DNA from: Gammaproteobacteria bacterium
GTDB taxonomy: Bacteria; Pseudomonadota; Gammaproteobacteria; Steroidobacterales; Steroidobacteraceae
Direction of reading: 5' to 3'
Length of the DNA: 55,377 nucleotides
Assembly (NCBI GenBank): GCA_003137095.1
Contig: PLET01000043.1
Location: 50,454 to 105,830, forward strand
Shown: in pieces, positions 34,923 through 43,465 of the stretch
How the letters are laid out: every line of letters starts with the position of its first letter
How positions within the stretch are numbered: position 1 is the stretch's first letter
Program-made: the position numbers and the translations under genes
Notes under the pieces: generated by a model
Told to the model about the DNA's origin: nothing
What the model saw: the letters and a program-made list of their open reading frames with translations, nothing else
The model's database searches: none

Positions 34923-36123
34923 GGATCGAGGTCGGCAGCGGCGCCATCAGCGACGCCGCGGCGAGGTTCGAGAGGATGCGGTCGTTGTTGATCATGAGCG
35001 GCGCCGACAGGATGTCGCGCAGATGCCGCCCGATGCTGAATTCGACGTCGTTGCGATAGCCCGACAAACCGCAGGCCCGCAGGGCGCTCATCACCGTGGC
35101 GAGCGCCAGCTCCGAAACCTGCACCTTGGTGAGGGTGATCAGGGATTGGAACTCGATGGCGGTGACCGCCTTGTCGTCGTTCATGATGTCCTCGTAGCGC
35201 TGCAGGGCGGCGGACAGAACCCCGCGCAGCGTGCGCAGCGAGGAGACCGCCTGGGTGACGTGCGCCGCGCCCGGCGGCATGCTGCCGTTCGACTGGCGCA
35301 TGGCATGGCGCACGAAGGCCTGGGCCTTGGCCGTGGCCGCCGCGGCGATACCCGCCCACACCGCGCCCCAGGTCAGGTGCGCGTACGGCACCATGGTCTG
35401 CGCATGGATCTTTTCGTACGGCTCGACCAGCAACTGGTCCGCCGGGGCGCGCACCTTGAGGGTGAAGCCCTCGCTGTGGGTGCCGCGCATACCGAGCGTG
35501 TCCCAACCCTGCAGGCGCTCCAGGGTGTAATCGGATTTGAGGATCAGCAGCAACACCTGATCGGAGGCGGCCGCATCCTCGGCGCGGCGCGCCGTGGTCA
35601 CGATGCCGTCGGCCTCCATCGCATAGGAGATGACCGTCGCCTTGCGCTCCAGGGTCACCAGATCGCCCTCGCGGCCGATGGCCGCTTCGCTGGCGCGCAC
35701 GTTGCCGCCGGTCTGGCCCTCGGTGGTCGAGGAGGCGAGCAGCAACTGGTCCGCCGCGACCCGGCGCAGGATCTTCTCGATGGCGGCATTGCCGCGGATG
35801 TGGCGCACGATGCACGCCATCTTGATCTGATGCATGGCGTAGATCAGCGCCGTCGAGCCGCAGGTCTGGCCGAGCGTGTAGCAGACATCGACGATCTCCG
35901 CGAGCGATGCGCCCTCGCCGTCGAGCGACTTAGGCACCATGATGCCGAGCAGCTGCTGTCTGCGGATCTCCTCGAAGGCCTCGCTCGGAAAGCGTCCATC
36001 CCGGTCCACCACGGCGGCATGCGCCTTGGCGACCTCGGCGGCGATGCGCGCACGCGCCTTCAGTTCAGCGGGATGAACCTCGATGACGCGCGCCGCGCCC
36101 GCGTTGCTGCGTGGCGCCTCCAT
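34915..36123 (-). CDS. Acyl-CoA dehydrogenase-like flavoprotein, probably acting on carrier-bound substrate
   Basis: A 402-residue FAD enzyme of the acyl-CoA dehydrogenase fold. It has an N-terminal helical domain (FPSEAFEEIRRQQLLGIMVPKSLDGEGASLAEIVDV), a central beta-domain (LASSTTEGQTGGN, GWDTLGMRGTHSEGFTL) and a C-terminal helical domain (ALRACGLSGYRNDVEFSIGRHLRDILSAPLMINNDRI). The usual Glu of the YEGT-type segment is absent (INNDR), so the catalytic base, if any, lies elsewhere. Acyl-CoA-dehydrogenase relatives are known to oxidise prolyl-carrier proteins, so oxidation of the aminoacyl-carrier made by the adjacent ligase is a sensible hypothesis. First gene of the minus-strand operon and divergent from the carrier protein. 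Confidence 0.85.
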   Translation of the reverse strand: MEAPRSNAGAARVIEVHPAELKARARIAAEVAKAHAAVVDRDGRFPSEAFEEIRRQQLLGIMVPKSLDGEGASLAEIVDVCYTLGQTCGSTALIYAMHQIKMACIVRHIRGNAAIEKILRRVAADQLLLASSTTEGQTGGNVRASEAAIGREGDLVTLERKATVISYAMEADGIVTTARRAEDAAASDQVLLLILKSDYTLERLQGWDTLGMRGTHSEGFTLKVRAPADQLLVEPYEKIHAQTMVPYAHLTWGAVWAGIAAAATAKAQAFVRHAMRQSNGSMPPGAAHVTQAVSSLRTLRGVLSAALQRYEDIMNDDKAVTAIEFQSLITLTKVQVSELALATVMSALRACGLSGYRNDVEFSIGRHLRDILSAPLMINNDRILSNLAAASLMAPLPTSIRG

Positions 36124-36365
36124 CTCTAAAGAGCACCAGAAGACAGGAATTGAAGCTGGATCATGTCACTGCATTATGCGGGCAACCTGTTGCACCGGCC
36201 AATACGCGGGTCTCGCTTTTTTCCAGGATATGTTAAATATCACCGCAGCGATATCTGCGCTCCGTCTCATCTTCGTAACGCCTTATGTCGCGCCGCTGCT
36301 TTATTGAAAATTCGCGCCGCGTAAGCAGGTATGATTCGAAGAGAATGGATCGTGGGAGATGATGA
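36124..36365. other. Divergent promoter region between acyl-CoA dehydrogenase and carrier-protein genes
   Basis: This 242-base region is AT-rich by local standards and should drive both the ligase operon and the carrier-protein gene. It contains GATATGTTAAATATCACC near 36223-36240, a GATATC palindrome, and a possible -10 TATGAT at 36330-36335 for the carrier gene, but its nearest -35-like TTGAAA is 20 bases away, which is too far for confidence. No gene is seen in it. Confidence 0.45.
36354..36358 (+). promoter_or_regulatory. Ribosome-binding site supporting a TTG start for the carrier protein
   Basis: GGGAG lies seven bases before TTG 36366. Nearby ATG codons (36362, 36373, 36379) are out of frame, so TTG is the best start. 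Confidence 0.6.
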
Positions 36366-36671
36366 TTGTTGAATGCGAATGACGCCCGCGGCAATGTCGC
36401 GGCGCCCGAAAATGTGGGATTCGAGGACGTACGCAACCGCCTGATCGGGCTGGTCCGGCACATCCTCGGCGAGGAAGGCGCGATTGCCGGTCCGTTTCCG
36501 ACCGACCGTCAATTGAGCGACCTCGGCATCAGCTCCCTGAAGATGCTGAATCTCATGCTCGCGGTGGAGGTCGAATTCGACATCGCCATCCCGCAGACCG
36601 AGATCACGCCGGAGAATTTCCACAGCGTCGAATCCATGCAGACCCTGACCGAGCGGCTGCTGCGCCGCTGA
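36366..36671 (+). CDS. Acyl/aminoacyl carrier protein 1
   Basis: A 101-residue protein with an acidic N-terminal extension (1-20) and a four-helix carrier domain. Phosphopantetheine attachment is predicted at Ser57 in DLGISSLKML, with flanking pattern LSDLGxSSL typical of carrier domains. The VEVEFDIAIPQTEITPENFHSVESMQTL tail is the helix III-IV region with the usual hydrophobic spacing. It is encoded divergently from the SerRS-like ligase and acyl-CoA dehydrogenase and is their likely partner: the ligase would load an amino acid on it. A TTG start is inferred from the upstream GGGAG. A 16-base tandem repeat overlaps its stop codon. Confidence 0.88.
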   Translation: MLNANDARGNVAAPENVGFEDVRNRLIGLVRHILGEEGAIAGPFPTDRQLSDLGISSLKMLNLMLAVEVEFDIAIPQTEITPENFHSVESMQTLTERLLRR

Positions 36672-36714
36672 TCCGCCCCGCCGCTGATCCGCGCGGCCGC
36701 TGATCCGCGCGGCC
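36667..36714 (+). repeat. Three tandem copies of a 16-bp unit after the carrier-protein gene
   Basis: GCTGATCCGCCCCGCC, then GCTGATCCGCGCGGCC twice, lie head to tail, followed by a decayed fourth unit. The first copy contains the carrier gene's TGA stop. GCGCGGCCGC segments can pair locally, so the tract may act as a transcript end between these convergent genes. Confidence 0.8.
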
Positions 36715-36739
36715 GCTGTGCCGGAACTCCGTGCGGCCG

Positions 36740-38188
36740 CTAGCGCCGCGTGAGCTCCTCCACCAGTTCGTCGATGTCCGCTTCGCTGGTCTCGCCGTGG
36801 GTTGCGCAGATGCGCACCACGTCGCGTCCCTCGAAGCTGGTCGCCGCCACCCACGCGCGTCCCGAGGCCACCACGCGCCGCACCAGCGCCCGCACCTCGC
36901 CGTGATCCGCGGGCGGCACGGCGTCGAGCACCGCGAGCTGCGAGTCGTTGGCGATTTCCCAGCCGCGCGCCGTCAATTTCTCCCGCACGCGCTCGATCAC
37001 CCGCACGCTGCGCTCGACGTGCGCGCTCAAGCCCCGCCAGCCGGCGGCCGCCAGCGCGAGAAACAGCCGCAGGCCGATGAAGCGTCTCGACCATTGCACG
37101 GAGTTCAGATACGGATCCGTGGCGGCGAGGCTCGAGGGCATGAAGCTGGTGGAGGCGTGGAACACCTCGGACAGCAGCGCACCGTGGCCGGTGATGAACA
37201 TGGCGCAGCCCATGGTGGTGGCCAGCCACTTGTGGGCGTCGATGGTGATCGAGTCGGCCAGCTCGATGCCCGCGAGCAGCGGCCGCAGCCGCTCCGAGGC
37301 GAGCGCGCCACCGCCCCAGGCCGCATCCACGTGGTACCACAGCTTCGCGGCGCGCGCGATCCCGGCACAGTCCTCGAGCGGATCGATCATGCCGCCGCCG
37401 GTGGTGCCCGCGGTGGCGACCACCATCACGGGCACCTCGCCGCGGGCGCGGTCCTTGGCGATCGCATCCGCCAGTGCGCGCGGCGCCATCCGGCCGCGGC
37501 CGTCGGTGTCGATCAGCCGCAGCGCGTCGCGCCCCACTCCCGCCTGATGCGCGATCTTCAGCCAGGCGATGTGGCATTCACGCGAGGTGTAGAACCGCGG
37601 CGCGCCGGGGAACGCGCGCGCGCCCTCGGCCGCGAAGCGCGGATGCGCCGCGGTCAGCGCGCAGATGAGCGCGGTGTAGTTTGCCTCCGAACCGCCGGTG
37701 GCGAAATGCCCGGTGGCATCGGCTGCGAGGCCCGCGCGGCGCGCCATGGCGCGTATCACGTGGCTCTCGATTTCCACCGGCACGGGTGAGGAGGCGGAGC
37801 TCGCGAGCTGCGGATTGAACAGGCTCGCGATGCGGTCGGCGCACAACGCCGGAAAGGCCGCGCCGGGGTTGAACAGGCCGAAATAGCGCGGATTGCCCAT
37901 CTGCACGATGCCGTGCTGCATCTGCTGCACGGTCCAGTGCAGCAGTGGTTCGAGCGCGCGCGGCGTCGCGAAATCGAATTCCGCGAGCTGCCCGCGGAAG
38001 ACGCGCATGTCCAGGGTGGGCACCACCGGCCCCGACCGGATGAGCAGCAGCGCGGCCGCCAGCTCCCGGCCGAGCCAATCCTCCACTCGCGCCCGCTCCG
38101 CGGCGCCCGGAAATAGCGCCGCCACCGGCGCGGGCAGCACGTCCGTCATCAGCGCGTCCGTCACCGGCGCGGGCTGCACGTCGACCAT
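36740..38188 (-). CDS. Group II PLP-dependent amino acid decarboxylase
   Basis: A 482-residue PLP fold-type I enzyme of the aromatic-L-amino-acid/glutamate decarboxylase group. The cofactor lysine is in TIDAHKWLAT; other marks are FATGGSEANYTAL (phosphate-binding loop), ATAGTTGGGMIDPL, YHVDAAWGG and an N-terminal NPRYFGLFNPG block. It presumably makes an amine from an amino acid that may be condensed with a carrier-bound acyl or aminoacyl group. Substrate choice cannot be read from sequence. The ATG overlaps the stop of the upstream Cys/Met-metabolism enzyme by one base (TGATG), so they form an operon. N-terminal residues 1-15 contain a short near-repeat (VQPAPVTDALMTDVLPAPV). Confidence 0.88.
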   Translation of the reverse strand: MVDVQPAPVTDALMTDVLPAPVAALFPGAAERARVEDWLGRELAAALLLIRSGPVVPTLDMRVFRGQLAEFDFATPRALEPLLHWTVQQMQHGIVQMGNPRYFGLFNPGAAFPALCADRIASLFNPQLASSASSPVPVEIESHVIRAMARRAGLAADATGHFATGGSEANYTALICALTAAHPRFAAEGARAFPGAPRFYTSRECHIAWLKIAHQAGVGRDALRLIDTDGRGRMAPRALADAIAKDRARGEVPVMVVATAGTTGGGMIDPLEDCAGIARAAKLWYHVDAAWGGGALASERLRPLLAGIELADSITIDAHKWLATTMGCAMFITGHGALLSEVFHASTSFMPSSLAATDPYLNSVQWSRRFIGLRLFLALAAAGWRGLSAHVERSVRVIERVREKLTARGWEIANDSQLAVLDAVPPADHGEVRALVRRVVASGRAWVAATSFEGRDVVRICATHGETSEADIDELVEELTRR

Positions 38189-39459
38189 CAGGCCGCCGCC
38201 GCCAGTGCCTGCGCGAGATCCGCGAGGATGTCGTCGATGTGTTCGATGCCGACGCTCAGGCGGATGCTGCCGGGCCCCACCCCGGCGGCCAGCTGTTCCG
38301 CTGCCGACATCTGCCGGTGGGTGGTGGAGGCCGGATGACAGGCGAGGGATTTCGCGTCGCCGAGATTGACCAGGCGCTTGAACAGCTTCAGGGCGTCGTA
38401 GAAGCGGATGCCGGCCGTGAGGCCGCCGCGGATCTCGAAGGTCATGAGCGAGCAGGCGCGCCCGCCCAGGTATTTGCGCACCAGCGGCTGATACGGACTG
38501 TCGGCGAAGCCGGCGAAATTCACCGACTCCACCGACCCGTGGGCGCGCAGGAATCCGGCGACCTTCACCGCGTTCTCGACGTGCCGCTCGATGCGCAGCG
38601 CCAGGGTCTCGATGCCCTGCAGGAGCAGGAACGCGTTGAAAGGCGCGAGCACCGCGCCCATGGTGCGCTGGTAGACGCTGCGCAGCCGGCCGATGAAGGC
38701 GGCCTTGCCGTAATGCTCGGTGTACACCATCCCGTGGTACGACAGGTCCGGCTGGGTGAACATCGGAAAGCGCGCGGCGTGCACCTCCCACGGGAAGCCG
38801 CAATCGACGATCGCGCCGCCGAGGGTGGTGCCGTGTCCGCCCATGAACTTGGTGAGCGAGTGCACCACCACGTCCGCGCCGTAATCCACGGGCCGCACCA
38901 GCATCGGCGTGGCGACGGTGTTGTCGACGATCAACGGCACGCCGTGGCGGTGCGCCACCGTGGCCAGGCCCTCCAGATCGCAGACGTTGCCGGCCGGATT
39001 GCCCACCGTCTCGCAGAACAACGCGCGGGTGTCCTCGTCGATCAGCGCTTCGAGGTCGGCGGCGCGGTCGGACCTGGCGAAGTGCACCTTCACGCCATGG
39101 CGCGGCAGGATGTGCGCGAACAAGGTGTGGGTGGTGCCGTAGAGCTGCGGCACGGACACGATGTTGCGCCCCGCCTCGGCGACGTTCTGCGCCGCGTAGT
39201 ACAGCGCCGTCTGGCCCGAGGCCACGCACAGCGCCTCGAGGCCGCCCTCGAGCTGCGCCACCCGATCCTCGAGGATGGCGACGGTGGGATTCTGGATGCG
39301 CGTGTAGCGGTAGCCCTCCACCTCGAGATTGAACAGCGCCGCGCCATGTGCGGCGCTGTCGAAGGCATATGCAGCCGTCTGGTAGATGGGCACCGCCACC
39401 GCCTTGGTCGCCGGGTCGCAGTCGAAGCCGCCGTGGATCGCTATGGTTTCGAGTTTCAT
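38188..39459 (-). CDS. Cys/Met-metabolism PLP enzyme, O-acetylhomoserine sulfhydrylase-like
   Basis: A 423-residue PLP enzyme of the MetY/MetC/MetB superfamily. Visible are SGQTALYYAAQN, YRYTRIQNPT (active-site Tyr/Arg of a partner subunit), VDNTVATPML and the cofactor lysine HSLTKFMGGHG. Length and the NFEEG-like insert (FPMFTQPDLSYHGMVYTEHYGKAAF) point to the O-acetylhomoserine aminocarboxypropyltransferase (MetY) group, which adds sulfide or thiols to O-acetylhomoserine. Here, away from other methionine genes and coupled to a decarboxylase, it may make a special sulfur- or gamma-substituted amino acid for the cluster. Divergent from the FATP-like ligase with only 31 bases between starts. 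Confidence 0.88.
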   Translation of the reverse strand: MKLETIAIHGGFDCDPATKAVAVPIYQTAAYAFDSAAHGAALFNLEVEGYRYTRIQNPTVAILEDRVAQLEGGLEALCVASGQTALYYAAQNVAEAGRNIVSVPQLYGTTHTLFAHILPRHGVKVHFARSDRAADLEALIDEDTRALFCETVGNPAGNVCDLEGLATVAHRHGVPLIVDNTVATPMLVRPVDYGADVVVHSLTKFMGGHGTTLGGAIVDCGFPWEVHAARFPMFTQPDLSYHGMVYTEHYGKAAFIGRLRSVYQRTMGAVLAPFNAFLLLQGIETLALRIERHVENAVKVAGFLRAHGSVESVNFAGFADSPYQPLVRKYLGGRACSLMTFEIRGGLTAGIRFYDALKLFKRLVNLGDAKSLACHPASTTHRQMSAAEQLAAGVGPGSIRLSVGIEHIDDILADLAQALAAAA

Positions 39460-39490
39460 GTCCGGTTCATCGGGTAGAATTTCAGCTTAA

Positions 39491-41275
39491 GTGTACCCCG
39501 CCAATCCCAAATTCGCGCGCGATGCGTGGCTGCGAGCGCTCGCCCGCACGAAGTCGATCGACGAACTTGGCATAACGTTGCCCATGCTGGTCGACCGCTG
39601 GGCGGCGCTGCGCACCGATTCTCCCGCGCTCATCGCCGACGGCGAGTCGCTCACCTATGCGGAGCTCGCGGGCCGCTGCAATCAATATGCGCGCTGGGGG
39701 CTGGCACAGGGCCTGAAGGCCGGCGATGTGGTCTCGCTGGTCATGCCGAATTGCGCGGACTATCTGGCCGTATGGCTCGGGCTCACGCGCATCGGCGTGA
39801 CGGTGGCGCTCGCCAACACCCATCTGACGGGAGATCTGCTCGCGCACGCGGTGTGCAGCGTCGAACCGCGGCTGGTGATCGCCGCCGCCGCGCTCGCGCC
39901 GGCGCTCGGTGCGGCGCGCGCGCGACTGGCGCCCGGCCGGGTGCGGGTGCGCGGTGCGAGCGGCCTCGACCTCGCGCCCATCGACGCGGAGCTCGCGCAA
40001 GCCGGCAGCGCGCCCCTGCGCGAATCCGAGTGTGCGGCGCCATCGCTCGATGCGACCGCACTTTACATATACACCTCCGGCACCACCGGCCTGCCGAAGG
40101 CCGCGCGCGTCAGCCATTACCGCGTCATGCAATGGAGCCACTGGTTCGCCGGGCTGACGGATACCGTGCCCGCCGACCGCATGTACGACTGCCTGCCGCT
40201 CTATCACAGCGTCGGCGGCGTGGTCGCCACCGGCGCGACGCTGGTGGGCGGCGGCGCGGTGGTGATTCGCGCGCGCTTTTCCGCCTCGGACTTCTGGCGC
40301 GACGTCACCGCCGAGCGCTGCACGCTGTTCCAATACATCGGCGAGCTGTGCCGCTATCTGGTCAACGCCCCGCAGCGCGAGGAGGAGACCCGCCACGCGC
40401 TGCGCCTCGCCTGCGGCAACGGCCTGCGGCCCGAGGTGTGGGAAGCCTTCCGTACGCGCTTTCGCATACCGCACATCCTCGAGTACTACGCGGCCACCGA
40501 GGCGAATTTTTCGCTGTACAACTGCGAAGGCGAACCCGGCGCCATCGGCCGCATTCCGCCGTTTCTCGCCCACCGCCTGCCGGTGGCGCTGCTGCGCTTC
40601 GATGTGGCCCGTGGCGAGCCGCTGCGCAATGCCGCCGGGCGCTGCGAGCGCTGCGCGACGGATGAGGTGGGCGAGGCGGTGGGCCGGCTGCCGCAGGCCG
40701 GCCGCGGCGGTCGCTTCGAGGGCTACGCGGAGCGCGAGGCCTCCGACCGCAAAGTGCTGCGCGATGTGTTCGAACCGGGCGACGCCTGGTACCGCAGCGG
40801 CGATCTGATGCGCCGTGACGCCCGCGGCTTTTATTATTTCGTGGATCGCGTCGGCGAGACCTATCGCTGGAAGGGCGAGAACGTCTCCACCACCGAGGTG
40901 CAGGCCGTGCTGCTGCAGGCCCCGGGGGTGCGCGACGGAGTGGTCTACGGGGTGAGCGTCCCCGGTGCCGACGGCCGCGCCGGCATGGCCGCGCTCATCG
41001 TGGATCCGGACTTCGATCCGGCGGCCTTCGCCGCACATGTCGGCGGGCGCCTGCCCGCCTACGCACGGCCGGTGTTTCTGCGGCTGCTGCCCGCGCTCGC
41101 GGCCACCGGCACCTTCAAGCCCATCAAGCAGGAGCTGCAGGGCGCGGCCTTCGATCCGGCGGTGGTGTGCGATCCCCTCTATGTCGATTTGGCCGGCGCG
41201 CCGGGCGAGCGGCGCTACGTGCCGCTCGATGCGGCACTGTACCGGTCCATCCTCGGCGGAGCGGTGCGGCTGTAG
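39491..41275 (+). CDS. Adenylate-forming acyl-CoA synthetase, FATP/VLACS-like
   Basis: A 594-residue class I adenylate-forming enzyme. It has the P-loop YTSGTTGLPKAARVSH, the EYYAATEANFSLYNCEGEPG segment characteristic of the fatty-acid-transport-protein/very-long-chain group, the hinge GDLMRRDARGFYYFVDRVGETYRWKGENVSTTEV and a terminal GTFKPIKQEL lysine region. It activates a carboxylic acid to its acyl adenylate and thioester (CoA or carrier protein). The GTG start directly follows an in-frame TAA (39488-39490), so translation cannot begin earlier. Divergent from the MetY-like gene. Likely supplies an acyl unit to the carrier-protein cluster; chain length unknown. Confidence 0.9.
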   Translation: MYPANPKFARDAWLRALARTKSIDELGITLPMLVDRWAALRTDSPALIADGESLTYAELAGRCNQYARWGLAQGLKAGDVVSLVMPNCADYLAVWLGLTRIGVTVALANTHLTGDLLAHAVCSVEPRLVIAAAALAPALGAARARLAPGRVRVRGASGLDLAPIDAELAQAGSAPLRESECAAPSLDATALYIYTSGTTGLPKAARVSHYRVMQWSHWFAGLTDTVPADRMYDCLPLYHSVGGVVATGATLVGGGAVVIRARFSASDFWRDVTAERCTLFQYIGELCRYLVNAPQREEETRHALRLACGNGLRPEVWEAFRTRFRIPHILEYYAATEANFSLYNCEGEPGAIGRIPPFLAHRLPVALLRFDVARGEPLRNAAGRCERCATDEVGEAVGRLPQAGRGGRFEGYAEREASDRKVLRDVFEPGDAWYRSGDLMRRDARGFYYFVDRVGETYRWKGENVSTTEVQAVLLQAPGVRDGVVYGVSVPGADGRAGMAALIVDPDFDPAAFAAHVGGRLPAYARPVFLRLLPALAATGTFKPIKQELQGAAFDPAVVCDPLYVDLAGAPGERRYVPLDAALYRSILGGAVRL

Positions 41276-41289
41276 CCGCAGACGCCGCG

Positions 41290-42033
41290 CTACGCGGTGT
41301 TGCCGGCGTCCACGGTGAGCACTGTACCGGTGATGTTGCGCCCGCCATCCCCCAATAGAAACTCCACGCTGCGCGCCACGTCGACGGGCTCGGCCATGCG
41401 CTTCAGGGCGCTGCGCCTGGCGATTCTCTCGCGCTGCCCCGCGCCGAGCTCCCCGGTCATGTCGGTGTCGATGAATCCCGGCGCCACCGCATTGACGGTG
41501 ATGCCGAGCTCGCCGACCTCGCGCGCCAGCGAGCGCGTGAAGCCCACGAGCGAGGCCTTGGTCGCGCTGTACACCGACAGCCCGGCGTAGCCGGTCGCGG
41601 CCACGATCGAAGCGATGTTGACGATGCGCCCGGCCCGCGCCGTGAGCATGGACCGCAGCACGTACTTGGTGAGCACGATGGGCGAGAGCGTGTTCAGACG
41701 GATGATCTTCTCGATGTCCGCGTCGCGCATCACGCCGAGCACACCGGCGGTGCCCAGGCCGGCGTTGTTGACCAGGCCGTACACGGTGCCGAAGTCCGCC
41801 CGCAGCCCCCGCACGAAGGCCGGCATGCCCCCGGTGTCGCTCAGATCGAAGGCGCGAAACTCGATCGCGCCGGCCGCCGGTCCCGCACCGTCGGCCGCCG
41901 CGCGGCTCGCGGCGGCGAGCTCATCGGTGCCGCGGCGCGCCACCGCGATGACGCGATAGCCGGCGGCGGCCAGGTTGACCGCCATCGCCAGTCCCAACCC
42001 GCGGCTGCCGCCGGTCACGACGACGTTACGCAC
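41290..42033 (-). CDS. FabG-like short-chain dehydrogenase/3-oxoacyl-carrier reductase
   Basis: A 247-residue classical SDR with VTGGSRGLGLA (cofactor loop, 6-16), Arg33/Arg34 after strand 2 suggesting NADPH, LVNNAGLG, and catalytic Ser142, Tyr155, Lys159 (VYSATKAS). VNAVAPGFIDTDM is typical of FabG-type 3-oxoacyl-[carrier protein] reductases. It is encoded downstream of, and overlaps by 8 bases, an AMP ligase preceded by a carrier protein, so a carrier-bound keto substrate is likely. It is convergent with the FATP-like ligase gene, with only 14 bases between. Confidence 0.9.
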   Translation of the reverse strand: MRNVVVTGGSRGLGLAMAVNLAAAGYRVIAVARRGTDELAAASRAAADGAGPAAGAIEFRAFDLSDTGGMPAFVRGLRADFGTVYGLVNNAGLGTAGVLGVMRDADIEKIIRLNTLSPIVLTKYVLRSMLTARAGRIVNIASIVAATGYAGLSVYSATKASLVGFTRSLAREVGELGITVNAVAPGFIDTDMTGELGAGQRERIARRSALKRMAEPVDVARSVEFLLGDGGRNITGTVLTVDAGNTA

Positions 42034-43465
42034 CGGGGCGCACCAGCTTGCCGGCCGCCGTCAGTTCCAGGGCCGGCACCAGGCGCAACATCGCCGGCAC
42101 CTTGTGCGCGGGCAGCGCACGCCGGCAGGCGTCGAGCAGCTCGCTCTTCACCGCCTCCGGGTTGCCGGCCGCGCGCGCCGCATCGGCCAGCACCACGTCG
42201 GCCACCACGATGGCGCCGGTGATGGGATTGCGCCGGCCGCGCACCAGCGAAGCGCGCACGCGCGCATCCGCGTTGAGCACCGCCTCGACCTCCTCCGGGA
42301 ACACCTTCAGTCCGCCGACGTTGATGACGCCGCCGCGGCGGCCGCGAAAATAATAGCGGCCGTCCACCATCTCCACCAGATCGCCGGTGTCGACATAGCC
42401 GCCGCCGCCCTCGAGCGGCCTGGCGCCCTCGCCGAGATAGCGCGCGGCATTGCGGCTCGAGCGGATGCGCAGCGTGCCGTCCTCCACCTTCATGTCGATC
42501 CCACCCCGGCCCTCGCCGAGCAGCGAGACCGGAAAGCCGGCGAGCCCATCCTCGACGTCGAAGGCCACCCCCGCCTCGGTGGAGGCGAAGGCATGCGCAA
42601 TGCGCGCACGCGGATAGGCGGCGCGCAGATGATCGAGCAGCGGCTGATCGGCGACCTCGCCCGACAGGCGCACGTACTTGGGATCCATCGCCGCGGCGGC
42701 GCCGCTCATCAGCGCCCGGCGCCAATGCGACGGGGTGCCGGACAGGTGGGTCACGCCCGCCGCGCCGGCGCGCGCCAGGAAATCCGCCGGCGGCTCATCC
42801 GCCGCGGACAAGAGCAGCGCCGAACCGCCGAGCAGCGCGCGCAGATAGATCTGCAGGCCGCCATAGCGGCGGATGTCGTAGAAGGTGCTCCACACGCACC
42901 GCTCGTCCGCCGGCGCGGCGCGCGGCAGCGCGCCGGCCAGGCTGTGCAGCGTGTGCAGCACCAGCTTGGGCGTGCCGGTGGTGCCCGAGGTGAGCAATAT
43001 CCATTCCGTGGCGTGGCTGGCGCGGCGGTTGATGGGCGCGGCCAGCGGCTGCGCGGCGAGCCGGCGCACTTCGAGCGGCACCGCCCCGGGCGCCTCGCCG
43101 GCACCGCACACGATGAGATCCGCCTGCGCCATCGCGGCCACCTCGGCCAGCGCCGTCGCGCTGAGATCCGGCGTGCACAACACCATGCGCCGCGCCACGC
43201 CGTCGAGTTCCACCAGGGCGATGGCGGTGGCCAGCTGCTCGCGGGTGGCGATGAGCACACACCGCCCGCGCAGGCTCTCGAGATCCGTGAACAGCGAACC
43301 GCCGGCGAGCGCCGACAATGTGCAGCTGCCGTGCCGGTCGTAGAGGACGCGGCGCGCCGCGGCGCCGTGGCGCGTCACCGCGTCCCACAGCGTTTCCAGA
43401 ACAGGCGTTTCCAATTCGCGTGGCGGATCAGGCGTGGGAGTGATCGTACAATTTGACGAAATCAC
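42026..43465 (-). CDS. AMP-dependent ligase partnered with a carrier protein
   Basis: A 479-residue adenylate-forming enzyme, compact like carrier-loading ligases. It has the P-loop LLTSGTTGTPKLVLHT, ASTEAG (motif A5), DTGDLVEMVDGRYYFRGRRGGVINVGGLKVFPEEVE (hinge and A8) and catalytic Lys in AAGKLVRP near the C-terminus. The N-terminus is short (about 60 residues fewer than acyl-CoA synthetases). It overlaps the carrier-protein gene by 38 bases if it starts at GTG 43465; later starts in this stretch are possible. The set carrier protein + ligase + FabG-like SDR looks like a self-contained loading and reduction module. Substrate unknown. Confidence 0.87.
   Translation of the reverse strand: MISSNCTITPTPDPPRELETPVLETLWDAVTRHGAAARRVLYDRHGSCTLSALAGGSLFTDLESLRGRCVLIATREQLATAIALVELDGVARRMVLCTPDLSATALAEVAAMAQADLIVCGAGEAPGAVPLEVRRLAAQPLAAPINRRASHATEWILLTSGTTGTPKLVLHTLHSLAGALPRAAPADERCVWSTFYDIRRYGGLQIYLRALLGGSALLLSAADEPPADFLARAGAAGVTHLSGTPSHWRRALMSGAAAAMDPKYVRLSGEVADQPLLDHLRAAYPRARIAHAFASTEAGVAFDVEDGLAGFPVSLLGEGRGGIDMKVEDGTLRIRSSRNAARYLGEGARPLEGGGGYVDTGDLVEMVDGRYYFRGRRGGVINVGGLKVFPEEVEAVLNADARVRASLVRGRRNPITGAIVVADVVLADAARAAGNPEAVKSELLDACRRALPAHKVPAMLRLVPALELTAAGKLVRPGA

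Noticed and set aside
36667-36714. Possible CRISPR or attachment site
   Set aside because: 16-base units are directly adjacent without spacers and there is no integrase or tRNA gene nearby.
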